Source: Heliopora coerulea (taxonomy: Eukaryota > Cnidaria > Anthozoa > Scleralcyonacea > Helioporidae). Taken from it: a stretch of DNA of 64,000 bases. The position numbers and the translations under genes were made by a program. The notes beneath the pieces are model-generated. The model saw nothing but the letters and a program-made list of their open reading frames with translations. It was not told the DNA's origin and did not search any database. The stretch spans positions 1,116,001-1,180,000 of the forward strand of contig JASJOG010000078.1 in the NCBI GenBank assembly GCA_030142905.1. The letters run 5' to 3'. Below are positions 9,910-23,632 of this stretch, piece after piece. Every line of letters begins with the position of its first letter. The stretch's first letter is position 1.

Positions 9910-12900
9910 TAGGAAACTTTCCAAATACTTCTAAATTGTTCTCCTCCACCCAAACATCATGAAACAAATCGATTTTCGTCGATTTGACGATTTGCTGTGA
10001 AAATTTCTCCAACTCGTCAAAAACGCTTTATCTCGTCGGGATAAGACGATTACTAAAACGAACTGTGAAACAGTTGTGGCTTAAGTTAGTTGCATTGGTC
10101 GAATGTTTCCCAAAACTCGTCAATCGGTTTAAAATGATCTTTTCGGGTCAGAGAAGAGAATAAAAGCATTAGTTGATTGATTCGAGAAGTACTTGCGAAA
10201 ATATGGCAATGTTTAAAAATTGGACAATTAAGACTTATATACGCCTAAAAGCCAGAAGTATGCCTAGAATTGGTTAAACACCAAATAGGTTTAGGAAACT
10301 TTCCAAATACTTCTAAATTGTTCTCCTACACCGTAATGTCATGAAACAAATCGATTTTCTTTTATTTGACGATTTGCTGTGAAAATTTCTCCATCTCGTC
10401 AAAAACGCTTTATCTCGTCGAAATAAGACGATTACTAAAACGAACTGTGAAACAGTTGTGGCTTAAGTTTGTTGCATTGGTCGAATGTTTCCCAAAACTC
10501 GTCAATCGGTTTAAAATGATCTTTTCGGGTCAGAGAAGAGAATAAAAGCATTAGTTGATTGATTCGAGAAGTACTTGCGAAAATATGGCAATGTTTAAAA
10601 ATTGGACAATTAAGCCTTATATACGCATAAAAGCCAGAATATGGTAAGATTTAGTTAAACACCAAATAGTTGTAGGAAACTTTCCAAATACTTCTAAATT
10701 GTTCTCCTCCACCCAAACATCATGAAACAAATCGATTTTCGTCGATTTGACGATTTGCTGTAAAAATTTCTCCAACTCGTCAAAAACGCTTTATCTCGTC
10801 GGGATAAAACGATTACTAAAACGAACTGTGAAACAGTTGTGGCTTAAGTTTGTTGCATTTGTCGTATATTTGCAAAAACTCGTCAATCGGTTTAAAATGA
10901 TCTTTTCGGGTCAGAGAAGAGAATAAAAGCATTAGTTGATTGATTCGAGAAGTACTTGCGAAAATATGGCAATGTTTAAAAATTGGACAATTAAGCCTTA
11001 TATACGCATAAAAGCCAGAATATGGTAAGATTTAGTTAAACACCAAATAGTTGTAGGAAACTTTCCAAATACTTCTAAATTGTTCTCCTCCACCCAAACA
11101 TCATGAAACAAATCGATTTTCGTCGATTTGACGATTTGCTGTAAAAATTTCTCCAACTCGTCAAAAACGCTTTATCTCGTCGGGATAAGACGATTACTAA
11201 AACGAACTGTGAAAAAGTTGTGGCTTAAGTTTGTTGCATTGGTCGAATGTTTCCCAAAACTCGTCAATCGGTTTAAAATGATCTTTTCGGGTCAGAGAAG
11301 AGAATAAAAGCATTAGTTGATTGATTCGAAAAGTACTTGCGAAAATATGGCAATGTTTAAAAATTGGACAATTAAGCCTTATATACGCATAAAAGCCAGA
11401 ATATGGTAAGATTTAGTTAAACACCAAATAGTTGTAGGAAACTTTCCAAATTCTTCTAAATTGTTCTCCTCCACCCAAACATCATGAAACAAATCGATTT
11501 TCGTCGATTTGACGATTTGCTGTAAAAATTTCTCCAACTCGTCAAAAACGCTTTATCTCGTCGGGATAAGACGATTACTAAAACGAACTGTGAAAAAGTT
11601 GTGGCTTAAGTTTGTTGCATTGGTCGAATCTTTCCCAAAACTCGTCAATCGGTTAAAAATGATCTTTTCGGGTCAGAGAAGAGAATAAAAGCATTAGTTG
11701 ATTGATTCGAGAAGTACTTGTGAAAATATGGCAATGTTTAAAAATTGGACAATTAAGCCTTATATACGCATAAAAGCCAGAATATGGTAAGATTTAGTTA
11801 AACACCAAATAGTTGAAGGAAACTTTCCAAATACTTCAAAATTGTTCTCCTCCACCTAAACATCATGAAACACATCGATTTTCGTCGATTTGACGATTTG
11901 CTGTAAAAATTTCTCCAACTCGTCAAAAACGCTTTATCTCGTCGGAATAAGACGATTACTAAAACGAACTGTGAAAAAGTTGTGGCTTAAGTTTGTTGCA
12001 TTGGTCGAATGTTTCCCAAAACTCGTCAATCGGTTTAAAATGATCTTTTCGGGTCAGAGAAGAGAATAAAAGCATTAGTTGATTGATTCGAGAAGTACTT
12101 GCGAAAATATGGCAATGTTTAAAAATTGGACAATTAAGCCTTATATACGCATAAAAGCCAGAATATGGTAAGATTTAGTTAAACACCAAATAGTTGAAGG
12201 AAACTTTCCAAATACTTCAAAATTGTTCTCCTCCACCTAAACATCATGAAACACATCGATTTTCGTCGATTTGACGATTTGCTGTAAAAATTTCTCCAAC
12301 TCGTCAAAAACGCTTTATCTCGTCGGAATAAGACGATTACTAAAACGAACTGTGAAAAAGTTGTGGCTTAAGTTTGTTGCATTGGTCGAATGTTTCCCAA
12401 AACTCGTCAATCGGTTTAAAATGATCTTTTCGGGTCAGAGAAGAGAATAAAAGCATTAGTTGATTGATTCGAGAAGTACTTGCGAAAATATGGCAATGTT
12501 TAAAAATTGGACAATTAAGCCTTATATACGCATAAAAGCTAGAATATGGTAAGATTTAGTTAAACACCAAATAGTTGTAGGAAACTTTCCAAATTCTTCT
12601 AAATTGTTCTCCTCCACCCAAACATCATGAAACAAATCGATTTTCGTCGATTTGACGATTTGCTGTAAAAATTTCTCCAACTCGTCAAAAACGCTTTATC
12701 TCGTCGGGATAAGACGATTACTAAAACGAACTGTGAAAAAGTTGTGGCTTAAGTTTGTTGCATTGGTCGAATCTTTCCCAAAACTCGTCAATCGGTTAAA
12801 AATGATCTTTTCGGGTCAGAGAAGAGAATAAAAGCATTAGTTGATTGATTCGAGAAGTACTTGCGAAAATATGGCAATGTTTAAAAATTGGACAATTAAG

Positions 12901-14102
12901 CCTTATATACGCATAAAAGCTAGAATATGGTAAGATTTAGTTAAACACCAAATAGTTGTAGGAAACTTTCCAAATTCTTCTAAATTGTTCTCCTCCACCC
13001 AAACATCATGAAACAAATCGATTTTCGTCGATTTGACGATTTGCTGTAAAAATTTCTCCAACTCGTCAAAAACGCTTTATCTCGTCGGGATAAGACGATT
13101 ACTAAAACGAACTGTGAAAAAGTTGTGGCTTAAGTTTGTTGCATTGGTCGAATCTTTCCCAAAACTCGTCAATCGGTTAAAAATGATCTTTTCGGGTCAG
13201 AGAAGAGAATAAAAGCATTAGTTGATTGATTCGAGAAGTACTTGCGAAAATATGGCAATGTTTAAAAATTGGACAATTAAGCCTTATATACGCATAAAAG
13301 CCAGAATATGGTAAGATTTAGTTAAACACCAAATAGTTGTAGGAAACTTTCCAAATACTTCTAAATTGTTCTCCTCCACCTAAACATCATGAAACAAATC
13401 GATTTTCGTCGATTTGACGATTTGCTGTAAAAATTTCTCCAACTCGTCAAAAACGCTTTATCTCGTCGGGATAAGACGATTACTAAAACGAACTGTGAAA
13501 AAGTTGTGGCTTAAGTTTGTTGCATTGGTCGAATGTTTCCCAAAACTCGTCAATCGGTTTAAAATGATCTTTTCGGGTCAGAGAAGAGAATAAAAGCATT
13601 AGTTGATTGATTCGAGAAGTACTTGCGAAAATATGGCAATGTTTAAAAATTGGACAATTAAGCCTTATATACGCATAAAAGCCAGAATATGGTAAGATTT
13701 AGTTAAACACCAAATAGTTGTAGGAAACTTTCCAAATACTTCTAAATTGTTCTCCTCCACCCAAACATCATGAAACAAATCGATTTTCGTCGATTTGACG
13801 ATTTGCTGTAAAAATTTCTCCAACTCGTCAAAAACGCTTTATCTCGTCGGGATAAGACGATTACTAAAACGAACTGTGAAACAGTTGTGGCTTAAGTTTG
13901 TTGCATTGGTCGAATGTTTCCCAAAACTCGTCAATCGGTTTAAAATGATCTTTTCGGGTCAGAGAAGAGAATAAAAGCATTAGTTGATTGATTCGAGAAG
14001 TACTTGCGAAAATATGGCAATGTTTAAAAATTGGACAATTAAGCCTTATATACGCCTAAAAGCCAGAAGTATGCCTAGAATTGGTTAAACACCAAATAGG
14101 TT
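9910..14102. repeat. Eleven-monomer segment, first part recurring 4193 bp downstream
   Basis: Markers here recur at a fixed 4193-bp offset. These are GTCGTATATTTGC (10861 and 15054), the AAATTCTTC start with GAATCTTTCC (monomers 11435 and 15628), and GTTGAAGG with CTTCAAAATTG (11812 and 16005). The segment also contains two direct single-monomer duplications: 11816/12197 share ACACATCG and TCGGAATAAG, and 12578/12959 share AAATTCTTC and GAATCTTTCC. No gene is present. Confidence 0.87.
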
Positions 14103-16771
14103 TAGGAAACTTTCCAAATACTTCTAAATTGTTCTCCTACACCCAAATGTCATGAAACAAATCGATTTTCTTTTATTTGACGATTTGCTGTGAAAATTTC
14201 TCCAACTCGTCAAAAACGCTTTATCTCGTCGAAATAAGACGATTACTAAAACGAACTGTGAAACAGTTGTGGCTTAAGTTTGTTGCATTGGTCGAATGTT
14301 TCCCAAAACTCGTCAATCGGTTTAAAATGATCTTTTCGGGTCAGAGAAGAGAATAAACGAATTAGTTGATTGATTCGAGAAGTAGTTGCGAAAATATGGC
14401 AATGTTTAAAAATTGGACAATTAAGCCTTATATACGCATAAAAGCCAGAATATGGTAAGATTTAGTTAAACACCAAATAGGTATAGGAAACTTTCCAAAT
14501 ACTTCTAAATTGTTCTCCTCCACCTAAAAATCATGAAACAAATCGATTTTCTTAGATTTGACGATTTGCTGTGAAAATTTCTCCAACTCGTCAAAAACGC
14601 TTTATCTCGTCGGGATAAGACGATTACTAAAACGAACTGTGAAACAGTTGTGGCTTAAGTTTGTTGCGTTTGTCGAATATTTGCAAAAACTCGTCAATCG
14701 GTTTAAAATGATCTTTTCGGGTCAGAGAAGAGAATAAAAGCATTAGTTGATTGATTCGAGAAGTACTTGCGAAAATATGGCAAAGTTTAAAAATTGGACA
14801 ATTAAGACTTATATACGCATAAAAGCCAGAAGTATGCCTAGAATTGGTTAAACACCAAATAGGTTTAGGAAACTTTCCAAATACTTCTAAATTGTTCTCC
14901 TCCACCCAAACTTCATGAAACAAATCGATTTTCGTCGATTTGACGATTTGCTGTAAAAATTTCTCCAACTCGTCAAAAACGCTTTATCTCGTCGGGATAA
15001 AACGATTACTAAAACGAACTGTGAAACAGTTGTGGCTTAAGTTTGTTGCATTTGTCGTATATTTGCAAAAACTCGTCAATCGGTTTAAAATGATCTTTTC
15101 GGGTCAGAGAAGAGAATAAAAGCATTAGTTGATTGATTCGAGAAGTACTTGCGAAAATATGGCAATGTTTAAAAATTGGACAATTAAGCCTTATATACGC
15201 ATAAAAGCCAGAATATGGTAAGATTTAGTTAAACACCAAATAGTTGTAGGAAACTTTCCAAATACTTCTAAATTGTTCTCCTCCACCCAAACATCATGAA
15301 ACAAATCGATTTTCGTCGATTTGACGATTTGCTGTAAAAATTTCTCCAACTCGTCAAAAACGCTTTATCTCGTCGGGATAAGACGATTACTAAAACGAAC
15401 TGTGAAAAAGTTGTGGCTTAAGTTTGTTGCATTGGTCGAATGTTTCCCAAAACTCGTCAATCGGTTTAAAATGATCTTTTCGGGTCAGAGAAGAGAATAA
15501 AAGCATTAGTTGATTGATTCGAGAAGTACTTGCGAAAATATGGCAATGTTTAAAAATTGGACAATTAAGCCTTATATACGCATAAAAGCCAGAATATGGT
15601 AAGATTTAGTTAAACACCAAATAGTTGTAGGAAACTTTCCAAATTCTTCTAAATTGTTCTCCTCCACCCAAACATCATGAAACAAATCGATTTTCGTCGA
15701 TTTGACGATTTGCTGTAAAAATTTCTCCAACTCGTCAAAAACGCTTTATCTCGTCGGGATAAGACGATTACTAAAACGAACTGTGAAAAAGTTGTGGCTT
15801 AAGTTAGTTGCATTGGTCGAATCTTTCCCAAAACTCGTCAATCGGTTAAAAATGATCTTTTCGGGTCAGAGAAGAGAATAAAAGCATTAGTTGATTGATT
15901 CGAGAAGTACTTGCGAAAATATGGCAATGTTTAAAAATTGGACAATTAAGCCTTATATACGCATAAAAGCCAGAATATGGTAAGATTTAGTTAAACACCA
16001 AATAGTTGAAGGAAACTTTCCAAATACTTCAAAATTGTTCTCCTCCACCTAAACATCATGAAACAAATCGATTTTCGTCGATTTGACGATTTGCTGTAAA
16101 AATTTCTCCAACTCGTCATAAACGCTTTATCTCGTCGGGATAAGATGATTACTAAAACGAACTGTGAAAAAGTTGTGGCTTAAGTTTGTTGCATTGGTCG
16201 AATGTTTCCCAAAACTCGTCAATCGGTTTAAAATGATCTTTTCTAGTCAGAGAAGAGAATAAAAGCATTAGTTGATTGATTCGAGAAGTACTTGCGAAAA
16301 TATGGCAATGTTTAAAAATTGGACAATTAAGCCTTATATACGCATAAAAGCCAGAATATGGTAAGATTTAGTTAAACACCAAATAGTTGTAGGAAACTTT
16401 CCAAATACTTCTAAATTGTTCTCCTCCACCCAAACATCATGAAACAAATCGATTTTCGTCGATTTGACGATTTGCTGTAAAAATTTCTCAAACTCGTCAA
16501 AAACGCTTTATCTCGTCGGGATAAGACGATTACTAAAACGAACTGTGAAAAAGTTGTGGCTTAAGTTTGTTGCATTGGTCGAATGTTTCCCAAAACTCGT
16601 CAATCGGTTAAAAATGATCTTTTCGGGTCAGAGAAGAGAATAAAAGCATTAGTTGATTGATTCGAGAAGTACTTGCGAAAATAAGGCAATGTTTAAAAAT
16701 TGGACAATTAAGCCTTATATACGCCTAAAAGCCAGAAGTATGCCAAGAATTGGTTAAACACCAAATAGGTT
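14103..16771. repeat. Second copy of the 4193-bp offset segment
   Basis: Monomers from about 14103 to 16389 parallel 9910-12196. Differences include AAACGAATTAG and AGTAGTTGCG near 14357-14388, CAAAGTTTAAAAATTG at 14782, AAACTTCATG near 14910, GTCATAAACG near 16117 and TTTTCTAGTC near 16242. Two class B junctions (14067, 14830) are only two monomers apart here, bracketing a monomer of the CTTTTATTT type and one of the CTTAGATTT type. There is no gene. Confidence 0.83.
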
Positions 16772-19700
16772 TAGGAAACTTTCCAAATACTTCCAAATTG
16801 TTCTCCTACACCCAAATGTCATGAAACAAATCGATTTTCTTCTATTTGACGATTTGCTGTGAAAATTTCTCCAACTCGTCAAAAACGCTTTATCTCGTCG
16901 AAATAAGACGATTACTAAAACGAACTGTGAAACAGTTGTGGCTTAAGTTTGTTGCATTGGTCGAATGTTCCCCAAAACTCGTCAATCGGTTTAAAATGAT
17001 CTTTTCGGGTCAGAGAAGAGAATAAAAGCATTAGTTGATTGATTCGAGAAGTACTTGCGAAAATATGGCAATGTTTAAAAATTGGACAATTAACTTTATA
17101 TACGCATAAAAGCCAGAATATGGTAAGATTTAGTTAAACACCAAATAGTTGTAGGAAACTTTCCAAATACTTCTAAATTGTTCTCCTCCACCTAAAAATC
17201 ATGAAACAAATCGATTTTCTTCGATTTGACGATTTGCTGTGAAAATTTCTCCAACTCGTCAAAAACGCTTTATCTCGTCGGGATAAGACGATTACTAAAA
17301 CGAACTGTGAAAAAGTTGTGGCTTAAGTTTGTTGCATTGGTCGAATGTTTCCCAAAACTCGTCAATCGGTTTAAAATGATCTTTTCGGGTCAGAGAAGAG
17401 AATAAAAGCATTAGTTGATTGATTCGAGAAGTACTTGCGAAAATATGGCAATGTTTAAAAATTGGACAATTAAGCCTTATATACGCATAAAAGCCAGAAT
17501 ATGGTAGGATTTAGTTAAACACCAAATAGTTGTAGGAAACTTTCCAAATACTTCTAAATTGTTCTCCTCCACCCAAACATCATGAAACAAATCGATTTTC
17601 GTCGATTTGACGATTTGCTGTAAAAATTTCTCCAACTCGTCAAAAACGCTTTATCTCGTCGGGATAAAACGATTACTAAAACGAACTGTGAAACAGTTGT
17701 GGCTTAAGTTTGTTGCATTTGTCGAATATTTGCAAAAACTCGTCAATCGGTTTAAAATGATCTTTTCGGGTCAGAGAAGAGAATAAAAGCATTAGTTGAT
17801 TGATTCGAGAAGTACTTGCGAAAATATGGCAATGTTTAAAAATTGGACAATTAAGCCTTATATACGCATAAAAGCCAGAATATGGTAAGATTTAGTTAAA
17901 CACCAAATAGTTGTAGGAAACTTTCCAAATACTTCTAAATTGTTCTCCTCCACCCAAACATCATGAAACAAATCGATTTTCGTCGATTTGACGATTTGCT
18001 GTAAAAATTTCTCCAACTCGTCAAAAACGCTTTATCTCGTCGGGATAAGACGATTACTAAAACGAACTGTGAAAAAGTTGTGGCTTAAGTTTGTTGCATT
18101 GGTCGAATGTTTCCCAAAACTCGTCAATCGGTTTAAAATGATCTTTTCGGGTCAGAGAAGAGAATAAAAGCATTAGTTGATTGATTCGAGAAGTACTTGC
18201 GAAAATAAGGCAATGTTTAAAAATTGGACAATTAAGCCTTATATACGCCTAAAAGCCAGAAGTATGCCAAGAATTGGTTAAACACCAAATAGGTTTAGGA
18301 AACTTTCCAAATACTTCCAAATTGTTCTCCTACACCCAAATGTCATGAAACAAATCGATTTTCGTCGATTTGACGATTTGCTGTGAAAATTTCTCCAACT
18401 CGTCAAAAACGCTTTATCACGTCGGGATAAGACGATTACTAAAACGAACTGTGAAACAGTTGTGGCTTAAGTTTGTTGCGTTTGTCGAATATTTGCAAAA
18501 ACTCGTCAATCGGTTTAAAATGATCTTTTCGGGTCAGAGAAGAGAATAAAAGCATTAGTTGATTGATTCGAGAAGTACTTGCGAAAATATGGCAATGTTT
18601 AAAAATTGGACAATTAAGCTTTATATACGCATAAAAGCCAGAATATGGTAAGATTTAGTTAAACACCAAATAGTTGTAGGAAACTTTCCAAATACTTCTA
18701 AATTGTTCTCCTCCACCTAAAAATCATGAAACAAATCGATTTTCTTCGATTTGACGATTTGCTGTGAAAATTTCTCCAACTCGTCAAAAACGCTTTATCT
18801 CGTCGGGATAAGACGATTACTAAAACGAACTGTGAAACAGTTGTGGCTTAAGTTTGTTGCATTGGTCGAATGTTTCCCAAAACTCGTCAATCGGTTTAAA
18901 ATGATCTTTTCGGGTCAGAGAAGAGAATAAAAGCATTAGTTGATTGATTCGAGAAGTACTTGCGAAAATATGGCAATGTTTAAAAATTGGACAATTAAGC
19001 CTTATATACGCATAAAAGCCAGAATATGGTAGGATTTAGTTAAACACCAAATAGTTGTAGGAAACTTTCCAAATACTTCTAAATTGTTCTCCTCCACCCA
19101 AACATCATGAAACAAATCGATTTTCGTCGATTTGACGATTTGCTGTAAAAATTTCTCCAACTCGTCAAAAACGCTTAATCTCGTCGGGATAAAACGATTA
19201 CTAAAACGAACTGTGAAACAGTTGTGGCTTAAGTTTGTTGCATTTGTCGAATATTTCCAAAAACTCGTCAATCGGTTTAAAATGATCTTTTCGGGTCAGA
19301 GAAGAGAATAAAAGCATTAGTTGATTGATTCGAGAAGTACTTGCGAAAATATGGCAATGTTTAAAAATTGGACAATTAAGCCTTATATACGCATAAAAGC
19401 CAGAATATGGTAAGATTTAGTTAAACACCAAATAGTTGTAGGAAACTTTCCAAATACTTCTAAATTGTTCTCCTCCACCCAAACATCATGAAACAAATCG
19501 ATTTTCGTCGATTTGACGATTTGCTGTAAAAATTTCTCCAACTCGTCAAAAACGCTTTATCTCGTCGGGATAAGACGATTACTAAAACGAACTGTGAAAA
19601 AGTTGTGGCTTAAGTTTGTTGCATTGGTCGAATGTTTCCCAAAACTCGTCAATCGGTTTAAAATGATCTTTTCGGGTCAGAGAAGAGAATAAAAGCATTA

Positions 19701-22700
19701 GTTGATTGATTCGAGAAGTACTTGCGAAAATATGGCAATGTTTAAAAATTGGACAATTAAGCCTTATATACGCATAAAAGCCCGAATATGGTAAGATTTA
19801 GTTAAACACCAAATAGTTGTAGGAAACTTTCCAAATACTTCTAAATTGTTCTCCTCCACCCAAACATCATGAAACAAATCGATTTTCGTCGATTTGACGA
19901 TTTGCTGTGAAAATTTCTCCAACTCGTCAAAAACGCTTTATCACGTCGGGATAAGACGATTACTAAAACGAACTGTGAAACAGTTGTGGCTTAAGTTTGT
20001 TGCGTTTGTCGAATATTTGCAAAAACTCGTCAATCGGTTTAAAATGATCTTTTCGGGTCAGAGAAGAGAATAAAAGCATTAGTTGATTGATTCGAGAAGT
20101 ACTTGCGAAAATATGGCAATGTTTAAAAATTGGACAATTAAGCTTTATATACGCATAAAAGCCAGAATATGGTAAGATTTAGTTAAACACCAAATAGTTG
20201 TAGGAAACTTTCCAAATACTTCTAAATTGTTCTCCTCCACCCAAACATCATGAAACAAATCGATTTTCGTCGATTTGACGATTTGCTGTAAAAATTTCTC
20301 CAACTCGTCAAAAACGCTTTATCTCGTCGGGATAAGACGATTACTAAAACGAACTGTGAAAAAGTTGTGGCTTAAGTTTGTTGCATTGGTCGAATGTTTC
20401 CCAAAACTCGTCAATCGGTTAAAAATGATCTTTTCGGGTCAGAGAAGAGAATAAAAGCATTAGTTGATTGATTCGAGAAGTACTTGCGAAAATAAGGCAA
20501 TGTTTAAAAATTGGACAATTAAGCCTTATATACACATAAAAGCCAGAAGTATGCCAAGAATTGGTTAAACACCAAATAGGTTTAGGAAACTTTCCAAATA
20601 CTTCCAAATTGTTCTCCTACACCCAAATGTCATGAAACAAATCGATTTTCTTCTATTTGACGATTTGCTGTGAAAATTTCTCCAACTCGTCAAAAACGCT
20701 TTATCTCGTCGAAATAAGACGATTACTAAAACGAACTGTGAAACAGTTGTGGCTTAAGTTTGTTGCATTGGTCGAATGTTCCCCAAAACTCGTCAATCGG
20801 TTTAAAATGATCTTTTCGGGTCAGAGAAGAGAATAAAAGCATTAGTTGATTGATTCGAGAAGTACTTGCGAAAATATGGCAATGTTTAAAAATTGGACAA
20901 TTAAGCTTTATATACGCATAAAAGCCAGAATATGGTAAGATTTAGTTAAACACCAAATAGTTGTAGGAAACTTTCCAAATACTTCTAAATTGTTCTCCTC
21001 CACCTAAAAATCATGAAACAAATCGATTTTCTTCGATTTGACGATTTGCTGTGAAAATTTCTCCAACTCGTCAAAAACGCTTTATCTCGTCGGGATAAGA
21101 CGATTACTAAAACGAACTGTGAAAAAGTTGTGGCTTAAGTTTGTTGCATTGGTCGAATGTTTCCCAAAACTCGTCAATCGGTTTAAAATGATCTTTTCGG
21201 GTCAGAGAAGAGAATAAAAGCATTAGTTGATTGATTCGAGAAGTACTTGCGAAAATATGGCAATGTTTAAAAATTGGACAATTAAGCCTTATATACGCAT
21301 AAAAGCCAGAATATGGTAGGATTTAGTTAAACACCAAATAGTTGTAGGAAACTTTCCAAATACTTCTAAATTGTTCTCCTCCACCCAAACATCATGAAAC
21401 AAATCGATTTTCGTCGATTTGACGATTTGCTGTAAAAATTTCTCCAACTCGTCAAAAACGCTTTATCTCGTCGGGATAAAACGATTACTAAAACGAACTG
21501 TGAAACAGTTGTGGCTTAAGTTTGTTGCATTTGTCGAATATTTGCAAAAACTCGTCAATCGGTTTAAAATGATCTTTTCGGGTCAGAGAAGAGAATAAAA
21601 GCATTAGTTGATTGATTCGAGAAGTACTTGCGAAAATATGGCAATGTTTAAAAATTGGACAATTAAGCCTTATATACGCATAAAAGCCAGAATATGGTAA
21701 GATTTAGTTAAACACCAAATAGTTGTAGGAAACTTTCCAAATACTTCTAAATTGTTCTCCTCCACCCAAACATCATGAAACAAATCGATTTTCGTCGATT
21801 TGACGATTTGCTGTAAAAATTTCTCCAACTCGTCAAAAACGCTTTATCTCGTCGGGATAAGACGATTACTAAAACGAACTGTGAAAAAGTTGTGGCTTAA
21901 GTTTGTTGCATTGGTCGAATGTTTCCCAAAACTCGTCAATCGGTTTAAAATGATCTTTTCGGGTCAGAGAAGAGAATAAAAGCATTAGTTGATTGATTCG
22001 AGAAGTACTTGCGAAAATAAGGCAATGTTTAAAAATTGGACAATTAAGCCTTATATACGCCTAAAAGCCAGAAGTATGCCAAGAATTGGTTAAACACCAA
22101 ATAGGTTTAGGAAACTTTCCAAATACTTCCAAATTGTTCTCCTACACCCAAATGTCATGAAACAAATCGATTTTCTTCTATTTGACGATTTGCTGTGAAA
22201 ATTTCTCCAACTCGTCAAAAACGCTTTATCTCGTCGAAATAAGACGATTACTAAAACGAACTGTGAAACAGTTGTGGCTTAAGTTTGTTGCATTGGTCGA
22301 ATGTTCCCCAAAACTCGTCAATCGGTTTAAAATGATCTTTTCGGGTCGGAGAAGAGAATAAAAGCATTAGTTGATTGATTCGAGAAGTACTTGCGAAAAT
22401 ATGGCAATGTTTAAAAATTGGACAATTAAGCTTTATATACGCATAAAAGCCAGAATATGGTAAGATTTAGTTAAACACCAAATAGTTGTAGGAAACTTTC
22501 CAAATACTTCTAAATTGTTCTCCTCCACCTAAAAATCATGAAACAAATCGATTTTCTTCGATTTGACGATTTGCTGTGAAAATTTCTCCAACTCGTCAAA
22601 AACGCTTTATCTCGTCGGGATAAGACGATTACTAAAACGAACTGTGAAAAAGTTGTGGCTTAAGTTTGTTGCATTGGTCGAATGTTTCCCAAAACTCGTC

Positions 22701-23632
22701 AATCGGTTTAAAATGATCTTTTCGGGTCAGAGAAGAGAATAAAAGCATTAGTTGATTGATTCGAGAAGTACTTGCGAAAATATGGCAATGTTTAAAAATT
22801 GGACAATTAAGCCTTATATACGCATAAAAGCCAGAATATGGTAGGATTTAGTTAAACACCAAATAGTTGTAGGAAACTTTCCAAATACTTCTAAATTGTT
22901 CTCCTCCACCCAAACATCATGAAACAAATCGATTTTCGTCGATTTGACGATTTGCTGTAAAAATTTCTCCAACTCGTCAAAAACGCTTTATCTCGTCGGG
23001 ATAAAACGATTACTAAAACGAACTGTGAAACAGTTGTGGCTTAAGTTTGTTGCATTTGTCGAATATTTGCAAAAACTCGTCAATCGGTTTAAAATGATCT
23101 TTTCGGGTCAGAGAAGAGAATAAAAGCATTAGTTGATTGATTCGAGAAGTACTTGCGAAAATATGGCAATGTTTAAAAATTGGACAATTAAGCCTTATAT
23201 ACGCATAAAAGCCAGAATATGGTAAGATTTAGTTAAACACCAAATAGTTGTAGGAAACTTTCCAAATACTTCTAAATTGTTCTCCTCCACCCAAACATCA
23301 TGAAACAAATCGATTTTCGTCGATTTGACGATTTGCTGTAAAAATTTCTCCAACTCGTCAAAAACGCTTTATCTCGTCGGGATAAGACGATTACTAAAAC
23401 GAACTGTGAAAAAGTTGTGGCTTAAGTTTGTTGCATTGGTCGAATGTTTCCCAAAACTCGTCAATCGGTTAAAAATGATCTTTTCGGGTCAGAGAAGAGA
23501 ATAAAAGCATTAGTTGATTGATTCGAGAAGTACTTGCGAAAATAAGGCAATGTTTAAAAATTGGACAATTAAGCCTTATATACGCCTAAAAGCCAGAAGT
23601 ATGCCAAGAATTGGTTAAACACCAAATAGTTG
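16772..23632. repeat. Four-monomer higher-order repeat (1525 bp), with one six-monomer form
   Basis: Units start at 16772, 18296, 20583 and 22108, each after a GCCAAG class B junction and each beginning with ACTTCCAAATTG. Shared markers are GTTCCCCAAAAC (16772, 20583 and 22108 units only), ATGGTAGGATTTAG, TAAAACG with the TATTTGC body, and AAAATAAGGC. The unit at 18296 spans six monomers: its first monomer carries CTTTATCACG and GTTGCGTTTG, and this combination recurs inside the unit at 19820. The unit at 16772 is one base short because GC follows TAA directly lacking a G at 17093. The units at 20583 and 22108 are almost identical. Confidence 0.9.

Noticed and set aside
14627..14968. 113-codon minus-strand open frame
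   Set aside because: It begins at TTG, crosses a monomer junction, and exists only because a class B junction shifts the frame. Related monomers interrupt it. It is satellite sequence.
19002..19271. 89-codon minus-strand open frame
   Set aside because: It lies across a monomer boundary and stops in the TATATA stretch, as do the same frames in other monomers. No codon-level conservation is visible.
20419..20607. 62-codon minus-strand open frame
   Set aside because: Another by-product of a class B junction in the repeat.
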